Shown here: in pieces, positions 35,291 through 44,225 of the stretch
Numbering within the stretch: the first letter of the stretch is position 1
How the letters are laid out: each line of letters begins with the position of its first letter
NCBI RefSeq assembly: GCF_003611035.1
Contig: NZ_CP030033.1
Location: forward strand, 992,001-1,056,000
Direction of reading: 5' to 3'
Length of the DNA stretch: 64,000 nucleotides
Source: Cryobacterium soli
Lineage (GTDB): Bacteria; Actinomycetota; Actinomycetes; Actinomycetales; Microbacteriaceae
Notes under the pieces: generated by a model
Told to the model about the DNA's origin: nothing
What the model saw: the letters and a program-made list of their open reading frames with translations, nothing else
Databases searched by the model: none
Made by a program: the position numbers and the translations under genes

Positions 35291-36474
35291 CAGCTCGAGT
35301 ATGCGCTGTTCTCTTCGACGTAGTCGTGGGTGAGGTCGTTGGTCCAGATTGTGGCGCCGGCGGTGCCCGCGTGCAGGTCGATGACCACGGACACGGCCCG
35401 GGGGGTGAGGTCCACGAGTTCGCGTGGCTGGTCGGGCTCGCCGGCCGTGCACACCTGGATGCCGTTGATGGCCACGTCGATGCCGTAGGGGTCGAACGCC
35501 GCATCCGCTTCGGGGATGGTGCCCACCGCGGCGAGCACCCGGCCCCAGTTGGGGTCGTTGCCGTAGATCGCGGCCTTGAACAGGTTGCTGCGGGAGACCG
35601 CGCGGGCCACCGTGACGGCCTCGGTCTCGGACGCGGAGTTGCGCACCGTGATCGCCACGTCGTGCGAGGCGCCCTCGGCGTCGCCCTGCAGCTGCAGGGT
35701 GAGGTCGCGGCAGAGCTCGGTGAGCGCGGCGGCGAACTCGGCCGGGTCGGCGTCGACGCCGCTGGCGCCGGAGGCGAGCAGGCTCACCGTGTCGTTGGTG
35801 GACATGCAGCCGTCGGAGTCGAGCCGGTCGAAGGTGACCCGGGTGGCTTCGCGGAGCGCCGCATCCAGCTGCGTCGAGGTGAGGACGGCATCGGTGGTGA
35901 TCACGACGAGCATGGTGGCCAGGCCGGGCGCGAGCATGCCTGCGCCCTTGGCCATGCCGCCGATGGTCCAGCCGGCCGGGGAGAGGCGGGTGGCCTGCTT
36001 GGGCCGGGTGTCGGTGGTCATGATCGCCTGGGCGGCGGCGAGCCCGGCGTCGGCGGAGGACGAGGCGGCGGTGTCGCGGAGCGCGAGGCCGGCGTCGAGT
36101 ACCCCGGCGGTGAGCTTGCCCAGATCGAGCTGTTCGCCGATCAGCCCGGTGGAGCAGACGAGCACGTCACCGGCGGAGACCTGCAGCTGGTCGGCCACGG
36201 CCTCGGCGGTGGCGTGCGTGGTCTGGAAACCGATGGTGCCGGTGTAGCAGTTGGCGCCGCCGGAATTCAGCACGATCGCGCTGACCCGGCCGTCACGCAT
36301 GACCTGCTGGCTCCAGATGATCGGGTTGGCCTTGCAGCGGTTGCTGGTGAACACCGTGGCGGCGTTGGCGAGCGGGCCGAGGTTCGACACGATGGCCAGG
36401 TCGAGGCCACCGGACTTCTTGAGGCCGGCGGTGACGCCGGCGGCGGCGAATCCGGCGGGGGCTGTGACGCTCAC
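35290..36474 (-). CDS. argJ: Bifunctional ornithine acetyltransferase / N-acetylglutamate synthase
   Basis: Recycles the acetyl group between acetylornithine and glutamate. The self-cleavage site lies in [20 protein letters not shown], where the Thr of ATML becomes the nucleophile of the beta chain. 394 residues. The start is GTG 36474, overlapping argC by 4 bases. Whether it is mono- or bifunctional cannot be told from sequence by eye. Confidence 0.95.
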   Translation of the reverse strand: MSVTAPAGFAAAGVTAGLKKSGGLDLAIVSNLGPLANAATVFTSNRCKANPIIWSQQVMRDGRVSAIVLNSGGANCYTGTIGFQTTHATAEAVADQLQVSAGDVLVCSTGLIGEQLDLGKLTAGVLDAGLALRDTAASSSADAGLAAAQAIMTTDTRPKQATRLSPAGWTIGGMAKGAGMLAPGLATMLVVITTDAVLTSTQLDAALREATRVTFDRLDSDGCMSTNDTVSLLASGASGVDADPAEFAAALTELCRDLTLQLQGDAEGASHDVAITVRNSASETEAVTVARAVSRSNLFKAAIYGNDPNWGRVLAAVGTIPEADAAFDPYGIDVAINGIQVCTAGEPDQPRELVDLTPRAVSVVIDLHAGTAGATIWTNDLTHDYVEENSAYSS

Positions 36475-37514
36475 GGGGCAACTCCATTCGTGCTGAGGCC
36501 GCGGGTTTCCGGCAGCCCCAGGGCAATGTTGGCGGATTGGATGGCGGCGCCGGCGGTGCCCTTGACCAGGTTGTCGACGGCGGTGACCGTGATCACCCGG
36601 CCGGCGGCCTCGTCGATCGCGAGGCCGATCAGGGCGGTGTTGGCACCGAGCACGTCTGCGGTGCGCGGGAACTGGCCGCTGGGCAGCAGGTGCACGAATG
36701 GCTCGTCGGCGTAGGCCGACTCCCAGGCCGCACGCACGGCGGCAGCGCTGGTTCCCGGCACGAGCCGGGCGGTCGAGGTGGCCAGGATGCCGCGCGACAT
36801 CGGCACGATCACCGGTGTGAACGACACCGTGGGGGCGATGGCGCCGGCCCAGCGCAGGCTCTGCTGGATCTCGGGGATGTGCCGGTGGGTGCCGCCGACG
36901 GCGTAGGGGTTGGCGGAGCCGAGGATCTCGGCGGCCAGGTTGGGCACCTTGAGGCTCTTGCCGGCGCCGGAGGGACCCACGGCGAGCACGGCCACGATGT
37001 CGGCGGCCTCGATCACGCCGGCCAGGATGCCCGGCGCCAGGGCGAGGGCCACGGTGCTGGCGTTGCAGCCGGGTGCCGCGATCCGCCGGGCGCCCACCAG
37101 GCGGTCGCGCTGGCGGCCGCCGTCCACGGGAAGCTCTGGCACCCCGTAGGCCCAGGCGCCGAAGTAGTCGCCGCCGTAGAACGCGGCCCAGTCGGCCTCG
37201 CTCTCCAGCCGGTGGTCCGCGCCGCAGTCCACCACGAGGGTGTCGGCGGGCAGCTCGGCGGTCAAGGCGCCGGAGGCTCCGTGCGGCAGGGCGAGGAAGA
37301 CGACGTCGTGACCGGACAGGGTCGTGGCATCGGTGTCGCCCAGCACGAGGTGGGAGAGGGATCGCAGGTGCGGTTGCACGTCGACCAGGCGCTGGCCGGA
37401 GTTGCTGTGCGCGGTGACCGTGCGCACCTCGAAATCGGGGTGAGCGGCCAGCAGACGCAGCAGCTCACCGCCCGCATACCCGCTTGCGCCGGCTACCGCT
37501 ACCGAAAAGACCAT
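36471..37514 (-). CDS. argC: N-acetyl-gamma-glutamyl-phosphate reductase
   Basis: NADPH-dependent reductase, first gene of this arg cluster. [18 protein letters not shown] is the dinucleotide site (residues 5-22). The catalytic cysteine is in [12 protein letters not shown] near residue 149. 347 residues. TAAGTT lies six bases before the ATG with no Shine-Dalgarno, so the operon probably starts here with a leaderless transcript. A strong terminator separates it from pheT. Confidence 0.96.
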   Translation of the reverse strand: MVFSVAVAGASGYAGGELLRLLAAHPDFEVRTVTAHSNSGQRLVDVQPHLRSLSHLVLGDTDATTLSGHDVVFLALPHGASGALTAELPADTLVVDCGADHRLESEADWAAFYGGDYFGAWAYGVPELPVDGGRQRDRLVGARRIAAPGCNASTVALALAPGILAGVIEAADIVAVLAVGPSGAGKSLKVPNLAAEILGSANPYAVGGTHRHIPEIQQSLRWAGAIAPTVSFTPVIVPMSRGILATSTARLVPGTSAAAVRAAWESAYADEPFVHLLPSGQFPRTADVLGANTALIGLAIDEAAGRVITVTAVDNLVKGTAGAAIQSANIALGLPETRGLSTNGVAP

Positions 37515-37520
37515 GGATCA

Positions 37521-37526
37521 AACTTA
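37521..37526 (-). promoter_or_regulatory. -10 hexamer of argC (leaderless type)
   Basis: TAAGTT on the minus strand, six bases before the ATG of argC. No ribosome-binding sequence is seen between. Confidence 0.55.
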
Positions 37527-37556
37527 CCCGGCTGCTCGCGCCCGCCAGAATCGCGA

Positions 37557-37620
37557 GAACGGCCCCGCAGCCGGCGAGCCGGCCCGCCAGGCGGGACGAC
37601 GGGCCGGAACGGGGCCGTTC
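37557..37620 (-). terminator. Nested hairpin terminator after pheT
   Basis: Outer stem of 11 base pairs (GAACGGCCCCG with its exact complement) enclosing an inner 8-base-pair stem (CCGGCCCG with its complement). It fills most of the 120-base gap between pheT and argC. Confidence 0.85.
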
Positions 37621-37634
37621 GAGGGCTGCTGCCG

Positions 37635-40169
37635 CTACTCGCGCAGGTGCGCTCCGTGGCGGGCGGCGGCGAGCTGCACGCCGGCCAGCTTGGCGTCGCT
37701 GGCCTCGGCCGCGGTGAGAGTGCGGTCGGGTGCGCGGAAGCGCAGGGCGAAGGTGAGCGACTTCTGGCCCGGCTCGATGCCGGTACCGCGGTAGTCGTCG
37801 ACCAGTTCGATGCTCTCCAACAGCTCTCCGCTGCCCTCGCGCACGGCGTCCAGCACGGCGCCGGCGGCGACGTGGGCGTCGACGACGAGCGAAAGGTCCT
37901 GGGTGGCGGCGGGCTTGGTGCCGATCACGGTGGCCTGCAGCTCACCGGTCACCTGGGCGAACACGGCGGACAGGTCGAGTTCGACGACCGCGACCACTGC
38001 GGGCAGGTCGGCGTCTTTGGCCACCGCGGGCAGCAGTTCGCCCGCGTAGCCGACCGAGAGCTCCCCCGCATCCGTGCTCACGAAGAGCTCGGCGGTGCGG
38101 CCGGGGTGCATGGCCTTGTGGGTGCCCTGACGAACCTGGATCGGCAGGCCGACGGCCAGGCTGATCTGGTTCACGGCCGTGAGGGCGTCCTGCCAGGACG
38201 CGGTGATGGGCGCTTGGCCGGGCTGGTGGCGCACGGTGTTGCCGAGCAGCACGATGCCGGCGGTGAACGGCTGCGGCGGGATGCCGGCGTTCAGCTGGGC
38301 CTCGACCTCAATGCTGGGGCGCACGGCGGCCGGCGGCACCACGGCGCTGCCGTAGCCGACGCCCGCGACGGGGCGGAAGACCGAGCCGAGCTCGAAGATG
38401 GCCAGGTCGGTGAGGCCGCGCGACAGGTTGCGGTGGGCGATCTGCAGCAGGCCGGGCAGCATCGAGGTGCGCATGAAGGGCGCCTCACCGTCGAGCGGGT
38501 TGGCCACCTTGATCTGCGGCACCGTCGTGCTTACCGGGTCACCGAAGAGGTTGTTGGCCTTCTCGGCGACGAACGGGTAGGCCAGTACCTCGGTGTGGCC
38601 GGTGGCGGCGAGCACCGTCGCGACCGAGCGCTTGAGCTGCTGGGTGCGGGTGAGGCCACGGCCGGGCGGGGCGACGGGCAGCACCGAGGGGATGCGGTCG
38701 TAGCCGACGATACGGGCGACTTCCTCGGCGAGGGTCCACTTGTCGGTCAGGTCCGGGCGCCAGCTCGGCGCGGTCACGGCCAGGCCGTCGGTTGTTTCCG
38801 TCATCGAGGCGCCGATCTCGGCCAGCGAGGTGCGCACCTCCTCACGCGTGTACTCCAGGCCGATGAGGCCGGAGACGAAACCGGTGGGCAGGTCGATGGC
38901 GGCGCGCTCGGGGGTCGCGTCGTGCAGCGAGCCGAGTCCGTCGGCCACTCCCCCGGCGAGCTCCACGAGCAGCTGCACCACACGGGCGGCCGCGACGGCG
39001 GCGACCTCGGGGTCGACGCCGCGTTCGAAACGACGCGAGGCCTCGCTGGGCAGCTTGTGCCGACGGGCGGTGCGCGCGATCGACACCGGGTCGAAGTTCG
39101 CGGCCTCGATCAGCACGTTGGTCGTTCCGGTGCCGATCTCTGTGGTCGCTCCGCCCATCACGCCGGCCAGGCCGATGGGGCCGGACCCGTCGGTGATCAG
39201 CAGGTCTTCAGGGTTGAGGGTGCGGGTGACGTCGTCGAGGGTGACGAGCTTCTCGCCCGGCTGTGCACGGCGCACAAGGAGTCCGCCGGTGAGCTTGTCG
39301 AGGTCGTAGCCGTGGATCGGCTGGCCGAGTTCGATCATCACGTAGTTGGTGATGTCCACGATCAGCGAGATCGAACGGATGCCGGCCAGCTTGAGCCGGG
39401 CGATCAGCCAGGCCGGAGTCGGCCGGCTGGGGTCGACGCCGCGCACCACGCGGGTCACGAAGACGCTCGCGCCGATACGGCCGCGGATGGGAGCCGCATC
39501 GTCGATCGAGACCGGGAAGACCTCGGTGGAGGCTGTCGCGGTGACTGCGAGGGCCGGGTCGCGGAAGGTCGCACCGGTGGCGTGCGAGTATTCGCGGGCC
39601 ACGCCGCGGATGGAGAACGCGTAGCCGCGATCGGGGGTGACGTTGATCTCGACGGCGGAGTCGTCCAGGCCCAGCAGGCTGATCGCATCCGTGCCGATTT
39701 CAGGGTCGAGACCGAGGTCGCCGAGCACCAGGATGCCGGCGTGCTCGTCGCCGAGGCCGAGCTCCCGGGCCGACGCGATCATGCCGTCGGACACGTGGCC
39801 GTAGGTCTTGCGGGGCGCGATCGGGAACGGGCCGGGCAGCACAGCGCCGGGCAGGGTCACGACGACCTTGTCGCCGACGACGAAGTTGTGCGCACCGCAG
39901 ACAATGCCGTGGATGGCGGGGCCGCCGTCGGCGGCGAGTTCGCCATCCGCTGCCACGCGCACCTGGCACCAGTTGATGGTCTTGCCGTTGGTCTGCTCTT
40001 CACCGACGAACTCGAGAACCTGGCCGACCACGATGGGTCCGGTCAACTCGAAGCGGTGGATCTCTTCTTCCTCCAGGCCCACGCTCACGAGCGCCGCGTG
40101 GACGTCTTCGGGTGTGGTGCCGGGGGTGAGGTCGACGAATTCGCCGAGCCAGCTCAGAGGAACGCGCAT
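37635..40169 (-). CDS. pheT: Phenylalanyl-tRNA synthetase beta subunit
   Basis: Beta chain of the alpha2-beta2 synthetase. An N-terminal OB-fold tRNA-binding domain (GPIVVGQVLEF, about residues 43-150) is followed by the B3/B4 editing domain, the B5 domain and the catalytic-like core. The last 95 residues are the FDX-ACB anticodon-binding domain (FPAVVAVVELDLS-like DLPAVVAVVELDLS). 844 residues from ATG 40169, which overlaps the pheS stop as TGATG. The open frame upstream of this ATG lies inside pheS. Confidence 0.97.
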   Translation of the reverse strand: MRVPLSWLGEFVDLTPGTTPEDVHAALVSVGLEEEEIHRFELTGPIVVGQVLEFVGEEQTNGKTINWCQVRVAADGELAADGGPAIHGIVCGAHNFVVGDKVVVTLPGAVLPGPFPIAPRKTYGHVSDGMIASARELGLGDEHAGILVLGDLGLDPEIGTDAISLLGLDDSAVEINVTPDRGYAFSIRGVAREYSHATGATFRDPALAVTATASTEVFPVSIDDAAPIRGRIGASVFVTRVVRGVDPSRPTPAWLIARLKLAGIRSISLIVDITNYVMIELGQPIHGYDLDKLTGGLLVRRAQPGEKLVTLDDVTRTLNPEDLLITDGSGPIGLAGVMGGATTEIGTGTTNVLIEAANFDPVSIARTARRHKLPSEASRRFERGVDPEVAAVAAARVVQLLVELAGGVADGLGSLHDATPERAAIDLPTGFVSGLIGLEYTREEVRTSLAEIGASMTETTDGLAVTAPSWRPDLTDKWTLAEEVARIVGYDRIPSVLPVAPPGRGLTRTQQLKRSVATVLAATGHTEVLAYPFVAEKANNLFGDPVSTTVPQIKVANPLDGEAPFMRTSMLPGLLQIAHRNLSRGLTDLAIFELGSVFRPVAGVGYGSAVVPPAAVRPSIEVEAQLNAGIPPQPFTAGIVLLGNTVRHQPGQAPITASWQDALTAVNQISLAVGLPIQVRQGTHKAMHPGRTAELFVSTDAGELSVGYAGELLPAVAKDADLPAVVAVVELDLSAVFAQVTGELQATVIGTKPAATQDLSLVVDAHVAAGAVLDAVREGSGELLESIELVDDYRGTGIEPGQKSLTFALRFRAPDRTLTAAEASDAKLAGVQLAAARHGAHLRE

Positions 40170-41209
40170 CAGACGGTCATCCCGTACTGCTGGCTGAACC
40201 GAACGTCGCCTTCGACCATGTCGTGCATATCCTTCACATCGTTGCGGAACATCAGTGCTCGTTCGACACCCACGCCGAACGCGAATCCGGAGTAGACCTC
40301 GGGGTCGATCCCGGCCGAGCGCAGCACATTGGCGTTGACCATGCCGCAGCCACCCCACTCGATCCAGCGGGCACCGTCCTTGAAGGTGGGGTGCCAGAGG
40401 TCGAGCTCTGCGCTCGGCTCGGTGAACGGGAAGTAGTTGGGGCGCAGGCGCACCTTGGCCTCCTCGCCGAACAGGGCCTTGACGAAGTGGTCGAGCGTGC
40501 CGCGCAGGTGGGCCATGGTGAGGCCCTTGTCCACGGCGATGCCCTCGATCTGGTGGAAGACCGGGGTATGCGTGGCATCGAGCTCGTCGGTGCGATAGAC
40601 GCGGCCTGGAGAGATGCGGTAGACGGGCGGTTCATTGCCCAGCAGCGCGCGCATCTGCACGGGCGAAGTGTGAGTGCGCAGCACCAGGTGCGCCTCGGGC
40701 GGGTCGATGAAGAAGGTGTCCTGCATGGCGCGGGCCGGGTGGTCCTCGTCGAAGTTGAGCGCGTCGAAGTTGAACCATTCGCTCTCGAGCTCTGGGCCTT
40801 CGGCGACCTCCCAGCCCATGCCCACGAACACGTCCGAGACGCGTTCCTGCAGCAGGGTGAGCGGGTGCCGGGCGCCGGCCCGCCAGGTGGAGGCGGCGGC
40901 GGTGACGTCCACGGTCTCGGCGGCGAGCTGGGCGGTGGCCTCGGCCTCGACGATCTGGGCTTCACGGGCGTTCAGCGCCTGGGTGACCCGGGCGCGGGCC
41001 TGGCCGACGAGCTTGCCGGCGGCGGCCTTCTGGTCGCCGGGCACGCTGCGCATGAGGGCGTTCAGGACGGCCAGCGGGGAAGCCTCGCCGACGTGCGCCG
41101 AGCGCACGGCCTTGAGGGCGGCGGAGTCAGTCGCGGACTCGATCGCCGCGAGGGCGGCATCGACGGCCGCGGTGACGACGGGTTCGGTGATTTCAGTGGG
41201 GGCAGACAC
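40169..41209 (-). CDS. pheS: Phenylalanyl-tRNA synthetase alpha subunit
   Basis: Catalytic class II subunit. The N-terminal coiled-coil arm (about residues 1-100) precedes the core with HPARAMQDTFF, motif 2 PGRVYRTDELDATHTPVFHQ, and motif 3 FAFGVGVERALMF near residues 315-327. I chose GTG 41209 (346 residues). TAAACT lies eight bases upstream, and the longer frame adds no homology. It forms an operon with pheT. Confidence 0.96.
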   Translation of the reverse strand: MSAPTEITEPVVTAAVDAALAAIESATDSAALKAVRSAHVGEASPLAVLNALMRSVPGDQKAAAGKLVGQARARVTQALNAREAQIVEAEATAQLAAETVDVTAAASTWRAGARHPLTLLQERVSDVFVGMGWEVAEGPELESEWFNFDALNFDEDHPARAMQDTFFIDPPEAHLVLRTHTSPVQMRALLGNEPPVYRISPGRVYRTDELDATHTPVFHQIEGIAVDKGLTMAHLRGTLDHFVKALFGEEAKVRLRPNYFPFTEPSAELDLWHPTFKDGARWIEWGGCGMVNANVLRSAGIDPEVYSGFAFGVGVERALMFRNDVKDMHDMVEGDVRFSQQYGMTV

Positions 41210-41217
41210 GAGACCCA

Positions 41218-41223
41218 AGTTTA
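41218..41223 (-). promoter_or_regulatory. -10 hexamer of pheS (leaderless type)
   Basis: TAAACT on the minus strand, eight bases before the GTG of pheS. A short hairpin (AGGCCC with GGGCCT) lies just upstream at about 41229-41245. Confidence 0.45.
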
Positions 41224-41269
41224 GTGCCAGGCCCCCGTCGGGCCTGAGCTTCGTGTCGGTGGCTGCAGT

Positions 41270-41302
41270 GCGCGTGGTGGCGAGCGACCTGCGCCCACGC
41301 GC
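41270..41302 (-). terminator. Possible terminator after the secreted protein pair
   Basis: An 8-base-pair stem GCGCGTGG / CCACGCGC around a 17-base loop, just past the stop at 41311 and before the pheS promoter. No T run. Confidence 0.4.
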
Positions 41303-41310
41303 GTGATCTT

Positions 41311-41694
41311 CTACCGAGTCACGCAATTCTTCGACGTCACGTTAGAACTCCCGATGGCTAAAGCCGTCCACACAACATCGGTCGTGATGCAGTACTCCCC
41401 TGGGCCGGCATAGGGGATCGACAACCCGGTACCCGCATAGGATCCTGCTGGACTTTCCGTGTAGAGGACGCTCTCAGTCCCTGTCGACGGGCTGAAGGCA
41501 TATATCGCGAGGGTGAGTGTGGCACCATCGCACACAGCTACAGGGTGGAAATTCAGGTTTCCATTCGCATCGATGTCGTAATTGACCTTGACGGTGCAGG
41601 ATGCTGCCGCTGCCTGAGCTGGGGCTGCGCCGATCAAGGTGCTCGCGAAGGCGGTCGCGATCGCGACCATAGCTACCAGTGAACGCTTCATCAT
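41311..41694 (-). CDS. Small secreted cysteine-patterned protein A
   Basis: A 127-residue protein with a clear signal peptide (MMKRSLVAMVAIATAFASTL, cleavage after AQA near residue 28). The mature part has exactly four cysteines, 33, 55, 102 and 124, consistent with two disulfides. It is otherwise rich in beta-forming residues and lacks any motif I know. The ATG has AAAGGAG upstream. The gene is noticeably less GC-rich than its neighbours. It resembles the adjacent protein B in spacing of the first and last cysteine pairs, so the two are likely diverged tandem paralogues. Confidence 0.75.
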   Translation of the reverse strand: MMKRSLVAMVAIATAFASTLIGAAPAQAAAASCTVKVNYDIDANGNLNFHPVAVCDGATLTLAIYAFSPSTGTESVLYTESPAGSYAGTGLSIPYAGPGEYCITTDVVWTALAIGSSNVTSKNCVTR

Positions 41695-41710
41695 GGTTGG
41701 TCTCCTTTTC

Positions 41711-42103
41711 CTAGAACGGGCAGTACGTGCCAGTGGACGTCGAGGTGTACTCGTCCGCGCCCATGGTCCTCGCGCCGACCAACGTTCGTGCGCAGTAGCG
41801 ATCGTCCGAGCTGTTCCAGCTGACTGGCGTACCGGAGCAGGTGCTCAGTGCGCTGCCAACGCATTCGGTGTAGCTGGAACCAACGTTCTCGCCGTCTATG
41901 TAGAGGACGACGGTCACGTGGTACCGGTTCCCCTCTTCGATCGCGCAGGTTGCGGCACCGTGCGCGGTGATGACCCCGCCGGACGAGGAAGCACTTGCAC
42001 TGGGCGTGCACGCAGCTGCCTGCGCCGCTGTCGCCCCGAGACCACCTGCAGCGAGCACGACCCCCAGTGCCACTGCAGAGGGCCAGAGAATTAACTTTCG
42101 CAT
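41711..42103 (-). CDS. Small secreted cysteine-patterned protein B
   Basis: A 130-residue protein with a signal peptide (residues 1-29, ending ATAAQA). Mature cysteines are 32, 53, 81, 89, 104 and 128. The outer pairs (spacing 20 and 23) match protein A (21 and 21); the C81-C89 pair is extra. Both proteins share the pattern of an early Cys, a GATC/VAVC Cys before a hydrophobic strand, then a YC Cys and a C-terminal Cys. I chose ATG 42103 (MRKLILW) with GTGGGGA upstream; ATG 42121 is possible. The stop lies 16 bases before protein A, so they are co-transcribed. Function unknown. Confidence 0.75.
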   Translation of the reverse strand: MRKLILWPSAVALGVVLAAGGLGATAAQAAACTPSASASSSGGVITAHGAATCAIEEGNRYHVTVVLYIDGENVGSSYTECVGSALSTCSGTPVSWNSSDDRYCARTLVGARTMGADEYTSTSTGTYCPF

Positions 42104-42524
42104 CAGAATCCCCACTTTCATGTTTTGAGTTGGTGGGAACCCTCCTCCCAAGCACAGCGAATGTCAACGCATCCACTACATCCCAGATATGGCATTTACC
42201 AGCAAAAACGATCTCTAAAGCCGGAACGCCGGCGACTCTCTCGCCCGCGAAAATGACGCCGGTATGCGATGCCGGGAATACTCCCTGAGAGTGGATCCGG
42301 TGACGATCGCCGGCCGACCGGATGCGCTCACGTCCCTGTCGTGCAGGGTCGAACAGGCCTGACGGTCGTCAGCGTGCCCGCTGGTGAACGGGCTGTGCGC
42401 TGCCCCGTCGTGAGGTGCTCATGCAACCAGGCGAACCGCCCAGAGGCTCATGCATAGGAGCCATCGCGAGCATCCGAACTGCGGGCCCAAAAAAAGTTCT
42501 GGCCGCGCGATGTGCTGCCTGGGA
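42104..42524. other. 421-base gap between protein B and gluD
   Basis: No credible gene. A TTGACA on the minus strand at 42163-42168 could be the -35 of the secreted-protein operon, though no good -10 follows at 17-18 bases. Base composition is lower in GC up to about 42250, then returns to normal. Short plus-strand open frames here (for example 42415-42714) run into gluD antisense and are not credible. Confidence 0.5.
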
Positions 42525-43463
42525 TCAGCGGCTGGCGGCGGAGCCGGCGGGACCGCCAGCAGTAGCACTGCCGCCGGCAGTCGTTCCCCCGGCCACCGAG
42601 GTGTCCGGAATGGGCTCGGGAGCCAACGGGTCGATCAGTTGTCCGGCTTTGGGCCCGGATCGCCGTGCGATGATTCGCGCGAGCCAGGACAGTGACAGGT
42701 TCATCGCCAGGTAGATGGCGAGCACCACGAGGAAGAAGGAGAACTGGTAACGCTGACCGAAGAAGTTGGGCAGGTTATAGACGCCGATACGGAGGAGTTC
42801 CTCATAGCCGACGATGAAGGCCAGTGAGGTGTCTTTCAGCAACACGACGAGTTGCGCGATGATGATCGGCAGCATCTGCCGGAAGGCCTGGGGAAACTCG
42901 ATCCGGAAGCGGGTCGAGATCGGGCTCAGGCCGATGGCGAGCCCGGCTTCGCGCTGCCCGCGCGGCAGGGAGTTGATGCCGGCACGCAGCGCCTCTCCGA
43001 TGATCGCACCGTTGTACACGGACAGTGCGGCCACACCGGCCCAGAACGACCCGGTGGAGAACACCAGGAGGACGAAGAGCATCATGAGCAGGACGGGCAT
43101 GCCCCGAACGAATTCGAGAATGATGGTGGACGGTACGCGGAGCAGCTTGTGCTCGGCCGAGCGGGCGAACGAGAACACGACGCCGAGAACCAGCGCGAAG
43201 ACTGCGGCGACTCCAGCCATCTTCAGGGTGGCCAGCACGCCCAAGCCGATGCGACGCCAGACCTGGACGTCGGTGAAGACATCCCATCGGGTGATGTCCC
43301 ACATGCCGGGCTGAACGGCACCGTTGGCGCTGGCCTTGGGCGCACCGAGGGCGAGAACGAGCCAGGTCAGCAATCCCAGGATGAGGACGCTGCCGATTAT
43401 CGACATCAGTCGAGACCGGGCCCGGGCCTTGGGTCCGGGGGCGTCGTACAGAACAGAACTCAT
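42525..43463 (-). CDS. gluD: Amino-acid ABC transporter permease, GluD-like
   Basis: Inner-membrane permease of a polar amino-acid (probably glutamate) importer, 312 residues. About six hydrophobic segments; the first is at 20-42. The HisM-type signature EFVRGMPVLLMMLF and the EAA loop (GEALRAGINSLPRGQREAGL then AIGLS) face the ATPase. The C-terminal 35 residues are a Gly/Ala/Ser/Thr-rich tail. The ATG overlaps the gluC stop (ATGA). Substrate is inferred from similarity to corynebacterial GluABCD order. Confidence 0.88.
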   Translation of the reverse strand: MSSVLYDAPGPKARARSRLMSIIGSVLILGLLTWLVLALGAPKASANGAVQPGMWDITRWDVFTDVQVWRRIGLGVLATLKMAGVAAVFALVLGVVFSFARSAEHKLLRVPSTIILEFVRGMPVLLMMLFVLLVFSTGSFWAGVAALSVYNGAIIGEALRAGINSLPRGQREAGLAIGLSPISTRFRIEFPQAFRQMLPIIIAQLVVLLKDTSLAFIVGYEELLRIGVYNLPNFFGQRYQFSFFLVVLAIYLAMNLSLSWLARIIARRSGPKAGQLIDPLAPEPIPDTSVAGGTTAGGSATAGGPAGSAASR

Positions 43464-44107
43464 CGCAGCACCGCCAGTTTCTTTTCCACTCGCGCAGCTA
43501 TCTGCCCGAGCGTGATGGTGATGATCAGGTAGAAGAACGCCACGGCGAGAAGAATCGCGATGACGGCGTCACCACGATCGTTGACGACCCGGCGACCGGC
43601 CCCGAAGAGTTCGAACACGAAGAAGGCTCCGGCGACCGAGGTGTTCTTGGTGAGGGCGATGAAGACGTTGATCAGGGGCGGGATCACCATGCGCACGGCC
43701 TGCGGCATGATGATGTAGCTCAGCGACTGGCCGAAGGTGAGACCGACGCTGCGAGCCGCTTCGGCCTGTCCGACGGGAACACCGTTGATCCCCGAACGCA
43801 GAGCTTCAGCGACGAACGGCGATGTGTAGACGGTCAGCCCGATCGCGGCCAAGGTGAAGAAGCCCGGGTTGTACTGCAGGTAGGGCAGGGTGTTCGCGCA
43901 GAAGAACAGAACGAGGGTGAGGGGGGTGTTGCGCACCAGCTCGGTGTACCCGGTCGCGAAGGCGCGAAAGGACCCCACGGGCGAGATGCGCAGGGCCGCC
44001 ACCAGGACGCCCAGTACGAGCGCTCCGCTGCCAGAAATCAACAGCAACCCGAGCGTGTTCTTGAAGCCTTCCAGAAACACCGGCAGGTTTTCGATGACTG
44101 CGTCCAA
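43460..44107 (-). CDS. gluC: Amino-acid ABC transporter permease, GluC-like
   Basis: Second permease of the importer, 215 residues with about five membrane segments. ELVRNTPLTLVLFF is the HisM-type signature, and the EAA loop is AEALRSGINGVPVGQAEAAR. The TTG at 44107 is chosen because AGGAGG lies six bases upstream. It is separated from gluB by a stable hairpin that probably lowers permease expression relative to the binding protein. Confidence 0.9.
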   Translation of the reverse strand: MDAVIENLPVFLEGFKNTLGLLLISGSGALVLGVLVAALRISPVGSFRAFATGYTELVRNTPLTLVLFFCANTLPYLQYNPGFFTLAAIGLTVYTSPFVAEALRSGINGVPVGQAEAARSVGLTFGQSLSYIIMPQAVRMVIPPLINVFIALTKNTSVAGAFFVFELFGAGRRVVNDRGDAVIAILLAVAFFYLIITITLGQIAARVEKKLAVLR

Positions 44108-44176
44108 GACTCACCTCCTCTTCTGCGGGTACAAGACCCGGTTAGTGCACGACCGTAATGATTCAGGGTGAAACTG

Positions 44177-44211
44177 CCGATCGGGGCGGCTGGTGCGGCC
44201 GCCCCGATCGG
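44177..44211 (-). terminator. Intercistronic hairpin between gluB and gluC
   Basis: A perfect 14-base-pair stem CCGATCGGGGCGGC with its complement around a 7-base loop, 15 bases after the gluB stop and without a T run. It may stabilise the gluB message or act as a partial terminator within the operon. Confidence 0.75.
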
Positions 44212-44225
44212 ATAGTGCTGTCTTG

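Noticed and set aside
36537-40295. A 1252-codon open frame on the plus strand
   Set aside because: Antisense to argC and pheT, which carry all family motifs. The translated sequence is low-complexity and has no recognisable domain.
42269-42714. Small plus-strand genes upstream of the secreted protein pair
   Set aside because: No ribosome sites, odd composition, and the longest one overlaps gluD antisense.
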